This document shows positions 9,043-17,317 of a stretch of 63,947 nucleotides of DNA, piece after piece. Within the stretch, counting starts at the first letter, position 1; the number at the start of each line of letters is the position of its first letter. A program made the translations under genes and the position numbers. The notes beneath the pieces were generated by a model, which made no database searches, was not told the origin of the DNA, and worked only from the letters and a program-made list of their open reading frames with translations. The stretch comes from Tabrizicola sp. (GTDB lineage: Bacteria > Pseudomonadota > Alphaproteobacteria > Rhodobacterales > Rhodobacteraceae): assembly GCA_025458105.1 (NCBI GenBank), contig JALOTD010000017.1, positions 1-63,947 of the forward strand. The letters run 5' to 3'.

Positions 9043-9423
9043 CTACCGTCGACCCAGGCTGGCACGGACGACATCCGACGTCGCCCGATAGATCGCGAGT
9101 GCCATTTCATGCGCCTGCCGGGCCTCGACCGATTTCACCATCTCACCCTCCAGTGAGACCGTGTTTCCGTTCGGTGACTCGCGACCCGGCGCCTGTTCGG
9201 GTATCAGGCTCATCGCGCTGGACGACGCGGTAAGGTGTCCTGGCCGCGTGGCGCGCATCTCGCCCCCCTCGGCTGCAAAGACCTTGTCGAAACTTGGCAG
9301 GTCCTGAGCCTTGTAGCCCGGCGTATCGGCATGTGCGACGTTCCGGGCAACCACCGCCATGCGGGCACCGGAATGCGCCGCAAGGGCCTGCGCCATCTTC
9401 GTCAGTTCCAGCTTTTCAAACAT
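9043..9423 (-). CDS. flgB: Flagellar proximal rod protein FlgB
   Basis: First gene of the minus-strand flagellar operon, 126 residues from the ATG at 9423, which has GAGGGAGAA just upstream. The longer in-frame start at 9453 would add ten residues that the family lacks. The rod motif VVARNVAHADTPGYKAQDLP and the C-terminal ALAIYRATSDVVRASLGR region identify it. Only about 85 bases separate it from the divergent fliI, so both promoters must lie in that gap. Confidence 0.95.
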   Translation of the reverse strand: MFEKLELTKMAQALAAHSGARMAVVARNVAHADTPGYKAQDLPSFDKVFAAEGGEMRATRPGHLTASSSAMSLIPEQAPGRESPNGNTVSLEGEMVKSVEARQAHEMALAIYRATSDVVRASLGRR

Positions 9424-9507
9424 CGGGGCTTCTCCCTCGACCTGCTTCACCAAGGCTTAAGGGTGATTCCTTTAGAAACGGTTGAGAGCGAACAAAGGGA
9501 GAATCCC

Positions 9508-10742
9508 ATGGCTGGACTTTTCGATGGTCTGCTTGCCGAAATCGCTGGAAGCGCCCCGGTTCGCCGGGTCGGACGTGTTGTCGAGACGCGCCGCGGACTG
9601 GCACAGGTCGCGGGCCTGACCTCTGCCTCGATCGGGGACCGCGTGCTGATTCACAGTCGCGACGGCAGCGCCGGTGGCGAGGTTCTGCGTCTGACTCCGG
9701 GGCTATGCTTCATCCTGCCCGATGCCTCGGGTGATGGGATGGCAATTGGCGACCGGGTGGAACTCTTGGGTCGGGCCGACATTGCGCCAGATGACAGCTG
9801 GATCGGGCGGATCATCGACCCTGCCGGCCAACCGCTGGACGGGCGTCCGCTCTTGCGCGGGTCGCATCCCCGTGCGCTGCGTGCCCCGGCACCTGCGGCG
9901 GCCAGCCGCCGTCGGCTGGGTCAGCGGCTTTCCACCGGCGTCGCGGTTTTTGATACGCTCTTGCCCCTTGTGCGTGGCCAGCGGATTGGCCTCTTCGCCG
10001 GGTCAGGGGTCGGAAAATCCTCGCTTCTGGCCCGGTTCGCGCGGGGCGTGGATGCCGATGTCGTCGTGATTGCCTTGGTCGGGGAACGCGGCCGCGAATT
10101 GCGAGAGTTTACTGAACGCGTTCTTGGACCCGCCGGAATGGCCCGCAGTGTCGTGGTGACCGCAACGTCGGACCAGTCGCCCCTGATGCGGCGGATGTGC
10201 GCCCTGACCGCCATGTCCGTGGCCGAGCACTTTCGCGACCAGGGCAAGCATGTCCTTCTTCTGGTGGATTCGGTGACCCGCTTTGCCGAGGCGCATCGTG
10301 AGGTGGCGCTGGCTGGGGGGGAGGATGCCAGTTTGCGCGGTTACCCCCCGTCGCTGACCCAGGCGATCATGGGTCTGGCCGAACGTGCGGGGCCGGGGCC
10401 GGACGGGTCGGGAGATATCACGGCGGTCTTCTCGGTTCTCGTTGCGGGGTCGGACATGGAAGAGCCTGTCGCTGACATCTTGCGCGGGGTCTTGGACGGG
10501 CATGTGATCCTGGACCGCCGGATTGCCGAACGGGGCCGGTTCCCGGCCATCGGCGGCTCTTGGGGGCTTATGATCGGGCCGAACTGATGATTCAGGCGGG
10601 TCTTTACGCGTCAGGCTCCGACCCGGTGATCGACCGGGCCATCAAGCTCTGGCCGGCCCTGGACGGGTTCCTCGCCGAACCTGCCCCCGAAGGTGGCCCG
10701 GAGGCAAGCTTTATGCGACTGCAGGCTTGCCTGCGGGGCTAG
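9508..10742 (+). pseudogene. fliI: Flagellum-specific ATP synthase FliI, frameshifted by an internal deletion
   Basis: FliI is the cytoplasmic ATPase that feeds export substrates to the flagellar gate. The ATG at 9508 follows AAAGGGAGAA. The first frame has the beta-barrel domain, Walker A (GSGVGKSS), the catalytic GERGRELREF, Walker B (VLLLVDSVTRF) and the GYPPSL segment. It runs normally to ERGRFPAI, then falls out of frame and stops at 10587 after 359 residues. The C-terminal helical domain continues in another frame (GAYDRAELMIQAGLYASGSD onwards) to 10742. Some 30 codons that normally lie between the two parts are missing, with a length leaving remainder 1 when divided by 3. This is either real loss of FliI or an assembly fault. 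No fliJ follows. The 160 bases up to the next gene show no gene. Confidence 0.85.
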
Positions 10743-10903
10743 GGCCTGACCAGACGGGCCGATCACAGCGTTCTGCCATTCCCGTTGCTGCCGGAATGCG
10801 GTTCAGGACGTTGCAATACATGCGCATGTTCTGACCGCTTGGGCGGATCGGGTTTCCTGCTTCGCTAGGTCCGGTTGCCAAGCGCACACCTTCGCTGGCA
10901 ATT

Positions 10904-11692
10904 TCAGCGGCGCAGAAGCGTCAGGGCAATGGCGGCCGGCGATGCAGCGGGCTGGTTCTGAATGTCCGCGCGGATGTGAAACCGCCGGACCAGTGCCTCC
11001 ATCTGCTTTGGGTCAGAAAACTGGCTGATGTTCGATGAGCCGAAAGCAGCCTGTGCCTTTTCGCGCATCACGGCGACCTGCTGGTCGAGATCAATGGCGG
11101 CAAAGCTTTTCGGCAGGCCGAGCGCGGTCTGCATGACTTCGCGAAGGGGGGCGTTGCCCAGGACAGTGTACCATTTGGCAGTCTCGCTGATCGACCGTTT
11201 GGCAAGTGCCGGAATCTCGCGCTCGGCGTTCAGGGCCAGGCGAAAGCCGTTGTTCTGGGCCCCCACCGCAGATTCGAAGCTGCGCGCGCGGAACTGGGCC
11301 AGAATTTCGTCGGGAAAGGTGGATATCCTGGTCCGCGGCACCGAAAAATCGCCGAAACCGAAAGCGGCCGAGAATTTCTGATACTGCTTGTCCGCAAGCT
11401 TGTTGGCCAAGCTGCCTTCTTTGAGGGTCCCGCCTTCCAGCACTTTCTGAATGAAGGCGCGGCTGTTCACATCCGCTTCCAGACCAAATGCCGTCAGCGA
11501 GATCCGCAACAGGCGTTTGTCCGAGACCAGCTGCTCGGCGGTTTGGATCTTGCCGATCCGTTCGCGGAAATAGGCCTCATCACGCTTGAGCACGGGTGAG
11601 GCCTGCTGGACGGCAACCTGACGATCCATCGTCCGTTTCAGAAAGGTCCAGCCGGTAAAGCCGGACAGGGGCAATACCGGCTGAAATGTCAT
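10904..11692 (-). CDS. DUF1217 flagellar-cluster protein
   Basis: A 262-residue, largely helical soluble protein. The pattern FLKRTMDRQVAVQQASPVLK near the N-terminus, followed by repeated RDEAYFRERIGKI-like segments, matches the DUF1217 family found beside flagellin genes in Rhodobacterales and other alphaproteobacteria. It overlaps flbT by four bases (ATGA) and closes the fliC-flaF-flbT series. Its biochemical role is not established; co-operonic placement suggests a part in flagellin production or assembly. Confidence 0.8.
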   Translation of the reverse strand: MTFQPVLPLSGFTGWTFLKRTMDRQVAVQQASPVLKRDEAYFRERIGKIQTAEQLVSDKRLLRISLTAFGLEADVNSRAFIQKVLEGGTLKEGSLANKLADKQYQKFSAAFGFGDFSVPRTRISTFPDEILAQFRARSFESAVGAQNNGFRLALNAEREIPALAKRSISETAKWYTVLGNAPLREVMQTALGLPKSFAAIDLDQQVAVMREKAQAAFGSSNISQFSDPKQMEALVRRFHIRADIQNQPAASPAAIALTLLRR

Positions 11693-12096
11693 GCGCGACC
11701 CGCCGCGGCAAGCAACCGCTCTTCCCGAGGCAGGAGGCTGCGCAGCGCCTTCAGCGCCTGATAATGCTGATCCTCCAGCACCGCCCGGCTAGCAATGGCC
11801 AGTTGCGTCCGGCTGTCGTGGTCAGTCAATGCTTGGCTCAGTTGTTCGATTCCACGCAAAAGCTGCAGGCGAACCTCGTCGCCTTCGGCATCACCCGACA
11901 GGACAAGCTGCGCGATATAGCAGACGCGGCGCACCGGGGTATTTGCCTGTTCCGGGTGAATGGCGTCGCGCAGGCGCAGGATGTTGGCGTTGGGCGTCAT
12001 GATCGCAAGGCGCGAGCGTTTCTCGCCGTTCTCAATCACTGCGCCGTTGATCAGGACCCGTTCATGCGGCCCGAGCTTCAGAACCAGCCCACTCAC
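11689..12096 (-). CDS. flbT: Flagellin synthesis regulator FlbT
   Basis: A 135-residue cytoplasmic protein of the FlbT family, which in Caulobacter binds the flagellin mRNA leader and limits translation until the hook is complete. The N-terminal LVLKLGPHERVLINGAVIEN and the downstream TPNANILRLRDAI match the family. It overlaps flaF (ATGA) upstream and the DUF1217 gene downstream, so the three are coupled. Confidence 0.93.
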   Translation of the reverse strand: MSGLVLKLGPHERVLINGAVIENGEKRSRLAIMTPNANILRLRDAIHPEQANTPVRRVCYIAQLVLSGDAEGDEVRLQLLRGIEQLSQALTDHDSRTQLAIASRAVLEDQHYQALKALRSLLPREERLLAAAGRA

Positions 12097-12464
12097 CCCG
12101 CACCCCCTTCCCCGCGCAAACCGCGCATGACGGCGGTATTGATGTCAGCTAGAACCTCGACACTGGCCTTTCCATTCATAACTGCGCTGCTGTGGTGTGC
12201 AGTGAACTCGTAAAGGTAGAAGAGCCGGGCGCGAAGGACGGCCGGTAGTCCGTTTCCAGGCAAGGCCACATCCGCGGCCAGCGTGGACCAGACCTGTTGG
12301 TTGTCGGCCAAGGCGCGGACAAGACCCGGATAGTCGGTTTCGCGGGTGGACCAGGCCGCACGCAGGCGGCGCGTGACCTGGGCAAGAAGATCGTACTCGA
12401 CCGAGCGGAAAGACCGTGTGGGTGCTTCCTGCCGGGCATAGGCAATGGGGGCTTGATAGGACAT
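12093..12464 (-). CDS. flaF: Flagellin biosynthesis regulator FlaF
   Basis: A 123-residue helical protein of the FlaF family, which works with FlbT to control flagellin synthesis and secretion. The segments RSVEYDLLAQVTRRLRAAW and NQQVWSTLAADVALPGNGLP are characteristic. It lies 69 bases downstream of the flagellin gene, separated by a hairpin, and overlaps flbT by four bases. Confidence 0.93.
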   Translation of the reverse strand: MSYQAPIAYARQEAPTRSFRSVEYDLLAQVTRRLRAAWSTRETDYPGLVRALADNQQVWSTLAADVALPGNGLPAVLRARLFYLYEFTAHHSSAVMNGKASVEVLADINTAVMRGLRGEGGAG

Positions 12465-12499
12465 GGGGCTTCCGTTTGTTCGCAGCTAAGGGGTGAAAT

Positions 12500-12526
12500 G
12501 GGCCGCGAGAGGTTACCCCGCGGCCC
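12500..12526 (-). terminator. Hairpin between flagellin gene and flaF
   Basis: An 8-bp perfect stem (GGGCCGCG / CGCGGCCC) with an 11-base loop lies just past the flagellin stop. No real T tract follows on the minus strand, so it may act as a partial terminator or an mRNA-stabilising 3' structure that lets flagellin be made in excess over FlaF/FlbT. Confidence 0.55.
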
Positions 12527-12533
12527 GAAACGA

Positions 12534-13766
12534 TTACCGGAACAAGGACAGAAGGCCCTGCGGCTGCTGATTGGCGATCGACAAGGCCTGGGTTGCTAGC
12601 TGCTGCTGCACCTGCAGTGCCTGCAGCCGGGCCGATGCCTCTTCCATGTCGGTGTCGACCATCGCGCCGATTCCAGTTTTGAGCGAATCGGTCAGTTTGC
12701 CGACGAACTCGCTCTGGATCTCGATCCGCTTCTGCGCCGAACCGAACGAGGCCGCCGCGTCGATCGAGGTCTGCAGCATACCCTCGATGTCCTGCAGCGC
12801 CTGCGCCGGCTGGGTTTCCACGTTGATCGAGTTCAGGCCGGCCAGACCGCCTGTGCCCCGGGTGGCCGAAACCGAAATCGCCGCCGCCTGGTTCGTGTTG
12901 TTTGCAACCTCGATCTCGCCTGCAGCCAGCGTCAGCGTGAAATCGGTTTCCGACAGACCGTTGGCCGTAAGTGAGTTCTTCAAGCCAGACACCAGCGAGT
13001 CGGCCGTGTCGCCCTGCTGCACGACATAGCGACCGGTCACCGAACCGATCGACAGTTCGATCTGGTCACCCGCCACGAGTTCGGTCAGATCGGCCGGATC
13101 TGCGTTGGCGTCGTTCGAAGCCAGAGCACCGGCGCCACCCTGGAAGGCAAAGCCGTCCAGCGTGACGGGCGTTCCATTCACAACCGACGCAACTGGCGGT
13201 GTGCCGACGTTGGTGGTCCCGGTCAGCGTGCCACCGCCCGCCGTAAGGTCAGCACCCGCACTGGTCGACAGGTTCTGCGCCGTCACTGCGATGTTCGAAG
13301 AAACGACGCCGGTCTGGCTGCGGTCCAGCGAGGAAAGGACGTTCACCGTACCCTGCGACCCGTCGACCAGGTTCAGCCCGTTGAACTGTGCTGCGCCGAC
13401 AACCGAGTTGATCTGGTCGCGCAGCGCCACGATGTCGGTCTGGATCTTGCCGCGGTCGACGTTTTCGGCCTGCGCCGCAACGATCTTGCCCTTCATTTCG
13501 GTCAGCAGCTTGGTCACCGATTCCGAGGCGTTTCGGGCGACGGTCAGGGTGGCGTTGCCGACCGAAAGGCTGTCGGAAATACCCTTGAACCCCTCCACGT
13601 CCGACTCCATCACCTTGGAGATTGCCCATACGGCGGCGTTGTCCTTGGCAGTGGCAACCGATTTGCCGGTGGAGATATCGGCCTGGGTCTTGTTCAGGCT
13701 GGCGTTGATGCCCTTCATCGTCTGCAGGGCAACCATCGCACTGTTGTTGGTCAGAATCGACGACAT
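12534..13766 (-). CDS. fliC: Flagellin FliC
   Basis: The filament subunit, 410 residues. Conserved D0/D1 helices lie at the N-terminus (SSILTNNSAMVALQTMKGIN) and the C-terminus (ARLQALQVQQQLATQALSIA, then a short LLSLFR-type end). A variable region of about 180 residues between them forms the exposed domain and includes VVQQGDTADSLVSGLKNSLT. An ATG at 13772 also opens the frame, but the one at 13766 has the ribosome site AAGGA at a proper six-base distance. The 195 bases upstream hold a CtrA-like box and otherwise nothing recognised. Confidence 0.95.
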   Translation of the reverse strand: MSSILTNNSAMVALQTMKGINASLNKTQADISTGKSVATAKDNAAVWAISKVMESDVEGFKGISDSLSVGNATLTVARNASESVTKLLTEMKGKIVAAQAENVDRGKIQTDIVALRDQINSVVGAAQFNGLNLVDGSQGTVNVLSSLDRSQTGVVSSNIAVTAQNLSTSAGADLTAGGGTLTGTTNVGTPPVASVVNGTPVTLDGFAFQGGAGALASNDANADPADLTELVAGDQIELSIGSVTGRYVVQQGDTADSLVSGLKNSLTANGLSETDFTLTLAAGEIEVANNTNQAAAISVSATRGTGGLAGLNSINVETQPAQALQDIEGMLQTSIDAAASFGSAQKRIEIQSEFVGKLTDSLKTGIGAMVDTDMEEASARLQALQVQQQLATQALSIANQQPQGLLSLFR

Positions 13767-13911
13767 GTTCATTCCTTAACTTGCAGCCGCAGGTTTCACG
13801 GCCGGGAGAGCCACCTGAGGGTGGCAGTTCGGGCTTTCTGGCCAATGCCGCCGGTGCTACCGGAAGCGCCGCCCCGTCATGAGGCGCAGGAGAAGTGAAG
13901 CGCCGAATGTT

Positions 13912-13926
13912 CTAACCATTCCCTAA
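13912..13926 (-). promoter_or_regulatory. Candidate CtrA-type box upstream of flagellin
   Basis: On the minus strand the site reads TTAG, seven bases, TTAG, which is close to the CtrA consensus TTAA-N7-TTAA. It lies about 145 bases before the flagellin start. A second site with the same central GAATGG core and the same spacing precedes fliK. CtrA control of flagellar genes is known in Rhodobacterales; binding here is inferred. Confidence 0.4.
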
Positions 13927-13961
13927 TGCCAGACGGCCATCTGCCAAGCATTTGAGGCAAT

Positions 13962-14282
13962 TCAGAATCGCCGTAGCACAGGATTTGGCGCGTCCGACAA
14001 CACCGCCTTGCGGCCCCGGGCGTCGTAGGTCGTCAATGTCGGACCGGTGGTGATCTGCACCAGACGCTCTTGTGCTGCGCGCAAGCCGCGGGCGGCAGAT
14101 TGGAGCAAACGGGCGTTTCGATCGGCTTTCAGTCGCAAGCGTCGGGCGTCCGCCTCCGGAAGGGGGCGTAGCGAATCGGTCTCTGTCTCTACCTCGGGGG
14201 CGAGGGTGGCCAATGCGGCCAGATCTCCGGCCAAAAGCGCGTCGCGCGTCCGATCAAGCAGATCTTCAAGTGGCAGGGGCAT
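13962..14282 (-). CDS. Small flagellar-cluster protein, possible FlgN-type chaperone
   Basis: A 106-residue, Leu/Ala/Arg-rich helical protein, mostly a long amphipathic helix pair (EDLLDRTRDALLAGDLAALA and RLRLKADRNARLLQSAARGL). The size, helical character and place between the rod-binding protein and flagellin genes suit an export chaperone for hook-associated proteins, which FlgN is. Similarity at sequence level is not strong enough to be certain. It overlaps the preceding gene by 17 bases. Confidence 0.6.
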   Translation of the reverse strand: MPLPLEDLLDRTRDALLAGDLAALATLAPEVETETDSLRPLPEADARRLRLKADRNARLLQSAARGLRAAQERLVQITTGPTLTTYDARGRKAVLSDAPNPVLRRF

Positions 14283-14553
14283 GGCTGTCCCCCTGTGCAG
14301 TCATGGCACGGAAGATGGCTTCTGACAGGCCAATACCGCCGGCCTCCACCATAAGACGCGCCTGTTCCTGCCGCAGAAAAGATGCGAACTGTTCTTCACC
14401 CTGGCCGCCGCCAAAGGATCCTTCCTGCGGCCCAAGGCCTGCATGGGACAGCATTTCGGCAAGAAAAGCTGTTTCCATCTCTTGTGCCGTTGCGCGAACA
14501 GCATCAGGGCGCAGAGGTGGGGCGGTTGCAGGTATCGCTGCGATCGAGGTCAT
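14266..14553 (-). CDS. Rod-binding protein (FlgJ N-terminal domain type)
   Basis: A 95-residue protein corresponding to the rod-capping half of FlgJ, without the peptidoglycan hydrolase domain, as is usual in alphaproteobacteria. ATAQEMETAFLAEMLSHAGL and EEQFASFLRQEQARLMVEAG, then GIGLSEAIFRAM, are the family pattern. The ATG at 14553 is chosen because GAAGGAGATCAGA precedes it directly; an upstream ATG at 14583 lacks such a site. Divergent from fliK. Confidence 0.8.
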   Translation of the reverse strand: MTSIAAIPATAPPLRPDAVRATAQEMETAFLAEMLSHAGLGPQEGSFGGGQGEEQFASFLRQEQARLMVEAGGIGLSEAIFRAMTAQGDSHAPAT

Positions 14554-14595
14554 TCTGATCTCCTTCGTGGAATGAGGGAACATTCCGCGACCCGG

Positions 14596-14611
14596 GTAAA
14601 GAATGGGTAAC
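14596..14611 (+). promoter_or_regulatory. Candidate CtrA-type box between flgJ-like gene and fliK
   Basis: The sequence GTAA, seven bases (AGAATGG), GTAAC fits the CtrA-site geometry TTAA-N7-TTAAC with one mismatch in each half. It sits in the 104-base divergent gap and could serve both genes. It shares the core GAATGG and the spacing with the site upstream of flagellin. Confidence 0.4.
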
Positions 14612-14657
14612 CTCTGTCGGCGATAAAGACCGTATCAGCGGCAGAAGTCGTGGCATC

Positions 14658-16625
14658 ATGAACTCAGTCCTATCCCTTGCGTCACTGACCGGAACCTTTG
14701 TCCAGCCCGTCCCGGGCACAGAGGACGAAGAGAGTGCGACCGGCAGCGCCTTTTCTCTGATTATGGAGAAGGTTGAGACAGATCCGAAGCCTGTCGAGGT
14801 AGAGGGGGTATCCGCCTTTCCAGACCTCGCCCCATCGGTCCCGATTGCAACGCGCTGGTCATGGCCCGTTCTCCCAGTCGCCCAGCAGCAGGGCGAATCG
14901 CCCGAGAGCAATGCGAAGACGACAGCCTTTTCGTCGCCTCTCATGGTGCCGGAAGCCACCGTCACGACGCCGCCTGACACGGCCATGAATGCCGTCAAGA
15001 ACGGGTCCTTGCCATTGGCATCGGCCCCATTGTTCCTGGCCGCGAAGATGGTGCCAAAAAGTGAAATCAAGGACCTGGCCCAAGGAACGGCTTCGGACTT
15101 GCCAATGCTGCCAGGCCCTGTTGAAGGGCCGACCAGTGTGCCGATACCAGCACCACTTCTGCCCGCGTCAGGACCTGATCCTGCTCTACCGTTGCCCGAA
15201 TTCTTGCCGCCAGACTTTGCCGCCGGGCCGCGCAGTTCGAAGGACCTTCCGCAACGGGTCTCTTTCGCTGACGCAAACCCCGCAGTCATAGGCAACGACA
15301 GTGTCGTGCGGGAACGCGCAACACAGCCCGGCACCTCCAGATCAGAACCGATGTCGCCGACCGCCATGCTTCCTTCGATCGGTTTGGCGGGCGAAGTGCG
15401 TCTCCCCCTGTCGGAGAATGCTGCACAGGTCCCAACGATCCTGCAGCAGATTGTAGGCAATCACCCCGAATTGCCCGTGACCCGATCCATGCTGCGCTCG
15501 GCTATCGAGACAGCCTTGCGCGGGCAAATGGCACCTCTTTCCTTGACCGATGTGCCCTCCGCTGAGACCGTGACAGTGGGTATGCCCCACCAGCCTGTGG
15601 CTAGTGATCTTCTGGGCCGGCTGGCTGAGGATCCGGCTGCAAACGGTCTTCCATTGTCTTCTGGGGGGCTGGCCATCGCGTCGGTTGTGGACTGGATCTC
15701 CAGTCTGCCGATCGCCACTGTGCCGGATCCCGTTTCCGCCGAAGCTGAGCTTTCCCTGGTTCCGATCCGGCCTTATCCCGTGCTTCTGCCTGAGGCGGTT
15801 GTGCCATCCGGCCCGTTCGCTCCAGCGTTTGCGGGGGCGGGCGCGGCGCTGCCAGTTATGCCGGGCCTGTCTTTTCCTCTTGTTGTCCCGATCACCGCCG
15901 GCACTTCCGCCCCGTGGGCCCATGACGGCGGGAATCTGGATCTAGACCTGCCACCAACGAACAAGGGCGACGGCGTCGTGGAAGAGGTCCCCTTGCCAAA
16001 ACGTTCGCCAATACCTGGCGGTGAGAATGCCAATTCTGCCAAATCGCTTCCCGCGCCTTTGGAGGTTGCATCACTGGAGGTTGCGGTCGACCTGCCGGTT
16101 AACTCCGCCGAGAGCGAGGGGTGGGACCTCCCGATTTCACAGTACGCTGGTCTGGCTATGCCCCACGCGCCCATGTCTCAGGCTGCCGCTGCAACAAGTG
16201 TTTCGCACCTGGCCGCGCGGATGGCCGAAGCCCTGGTCCATCGGCCGAATGGCGCGACAGAGTTCGCCCTGGCACCGGAAGAGCTTGGCCGCGTTCAGTT
16301 CACCGTACACACCGACGCGCAGAACCCCGACAGGGTCATCCTGTATCTCAGCTTCGACCGCCCCGAGACGATGGACCTGTTCCGGCGGCATGCCGACCAG
16401 CTTGCCGAAGCGATGCGATCGGCAGGGTTCAGCGGGGCAGACATCGGATTCGGTAGCTCGGCGCGGGGCGGCGACACGGGGCAATCTGCGGACCATGGCC
16501 AGATCGGCAACGGAGCTTCCGCACAGCCGTCGGGTTCCGATGACGGGGTGCATGTCCTTGATGGAAAGCCCCGTCCGACTGATCGCCTCTCTGCCCTTGG
16601 CAGCGGGCTTGACCTGAGATTGTGA
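14658..16625 (+). CDS. fliK: Flagellar hook-length control protein FliK
   Basis: A 655-residue secreted ruler that sets hook length and switches export specificity. Most of it is a low-complexity Pro/Ala/Val/Ser-rich stretch without conserved motifs. The last 130 residues hold the Flg_hook domain with FALAPEELGRVQFTVHTDAQ and MDLFRRHADQLAEAMRSAGF. It is followed after eight bases by flgD, the hook cap gene, as in most flagellar clusters. Identification rests on the C-terminal domain and the neighbours. Confidence 0.92.
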   Translation: MNSVLSLASLTGTFVQPVPGTEDEESATGSAFSLIMEKVETDPKPVEVEGVSAFPDLAPSVPIATRWSWPVLPVAQQQGESPESNAKTTAFSSPLMVPEATVTTPPDTAMNAVKNGSLPLASAPLFLAAKMVPKSEIKDLAQGTASDLPMLPGPVEGPTSVPIPAPLLPASGPDPALPLPEFLPPDFAAGPRSSKDLPQRVSFADANPAVIGNDSVVRERATQPGTSRSEPMSPTAMLPSIGLAGEVRLPLSENAAQVPTILQQIVGNHPELPVTRSMLRSAIETALRGQMAPLSLTDVPSAETVTVGMPHQPVASDLLGRLAEDPAANGLPLSSGGLAIASVVDWISSLPIATVPDPVSAEAELSLVPIRPYPVLLPEAVVPSGPFAPAFAGAGAALPVMPGLSFPLVVPITAGTSAPWAHDGGNLDLDLPPTNKGDGVVEEVPLPKRSPIPGGENANSAKSLPAPLEVASLEVAVDLPVNSAESEGWDLPISQYAGLAMPHAPMSQAAAATSVSHLAARMAEALVHRPNGATEFALAPEELGRVQFTVHTDAQNPDRVILYLSFDRPETMDLFRRHADQLAEAMRSAGFSGADIGFGSSARGGDTGQSADHGQIGNGASAQPSGSDDGVHVLDGKPRPTDRLSALGSGLDLRL

Positions 16626-16633
16626 GGACCGAC

Positions 16634-17308
16634 ATGACGATTTCATCCGTAACGACCGCACCCGGCGCGACGACTGGCAGCACGCCTGCACCCCCGGCTT
16701 CCAAAATCTCGTCGGACTTCGATACCTTCCTGCGCATGCTGACGGTGCAGATGCAGAATCAAGATCCGCTGAATCCTATCGAATCTGCCGATTATGCCGT
16801 GCAGCTGGCGACCTTTTCCGGTGTCGAACAGCAGGTTCGGACCAACCAGCTTCTGGCCGAGATGACAGCCCGGTTCCAGCAAGTGGGAATGGCCGAAATG
16901 GCAAGCTGGATCGGCAAGGAAGCCCGGTCGGATGCGCCCGTCGCCTTCGACGGCTCGCCGGTCACGCTGTCGCCGAATCCGGCTGTCGGTGCGACCGAAG
17001 CCGTGCTGGTCGTCCGGGACATGCAAGGCACTCTGATCGCGCGCGAGAGCATACCGGTGAGTGCCGAACCCTATCTCTGGCTGGGGGCAGATGCGACCGG
17101 GATGCCGCTCGCGCCTGGCACATATGCCCTGTCGCTGGAAAGCCTGAACGGAGAACGTATCCTGGCCGAGACGCCGATGGAACACTATGCCCGCGTTATC
17201 GAAGCGCGCGGCGGCCCGGAAGGCACCAAGCTTGTCCTGGAAGGCGGAGCAGAGATCGCGGCAAGCCGAGTGACAGCGTTGCGCGATCCGCAGGGCCGGG
17301 CGCAGTAA
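16634..17308 (+). CDS. flgD: Flagellar hook assembly (capping) protein FlgD
   Basis: A 224-residue hook cap. The N-terminal signature SDFDTFLRMLTVQMQNQDPL, then NPIESADYAVQLATFSGVEQ, is unmistakable, and a beta-rich FlgD tudor/Ig-like part follows. The ATG at 16634 is used because GAGG lies at 16624-16627; an in-frame GTG at 16622 has no ribosome site. flgE does not follow; the next gene is ubiB on the opposite strand. Confidence 0.95.
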   Translation: MTISSVTTAPGATTGSTPAPPASKISSDFDTFLRMLTVQMQNQDPLNPIESADYAVQLATFSGVEQQVRTNQLLAEMTARFQQVGMAEMASWIGKEARSDAPVAFDGSPVTLSPNPAVGATEAVLVVRDMQGTLIARESIPVSAEPYLWLGADATGMPLAPGTYALSLESLNGERILAETPMEHYARVIEARGGPEGTKLVLEGGAEIAASRVTALRDPQGRAQ

Positions 17309-17317
17309 CTGCCCCTT

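Noticed and set aside
9424-9507. A CtrA site in the flgB-fliI divergent gap (TTAAGGGTGATTCCTTTAG)
   Set aside because: Only one good half site; the spacing to the second is wrong, and it lacks the GAATGG core seen at the other two sites.
14504-15460. A 318-codon open frame antisense to fliK
   Set aside because: Serine/glycine-rich shadow of the low-complexity fliK sequence, without recognisable features.
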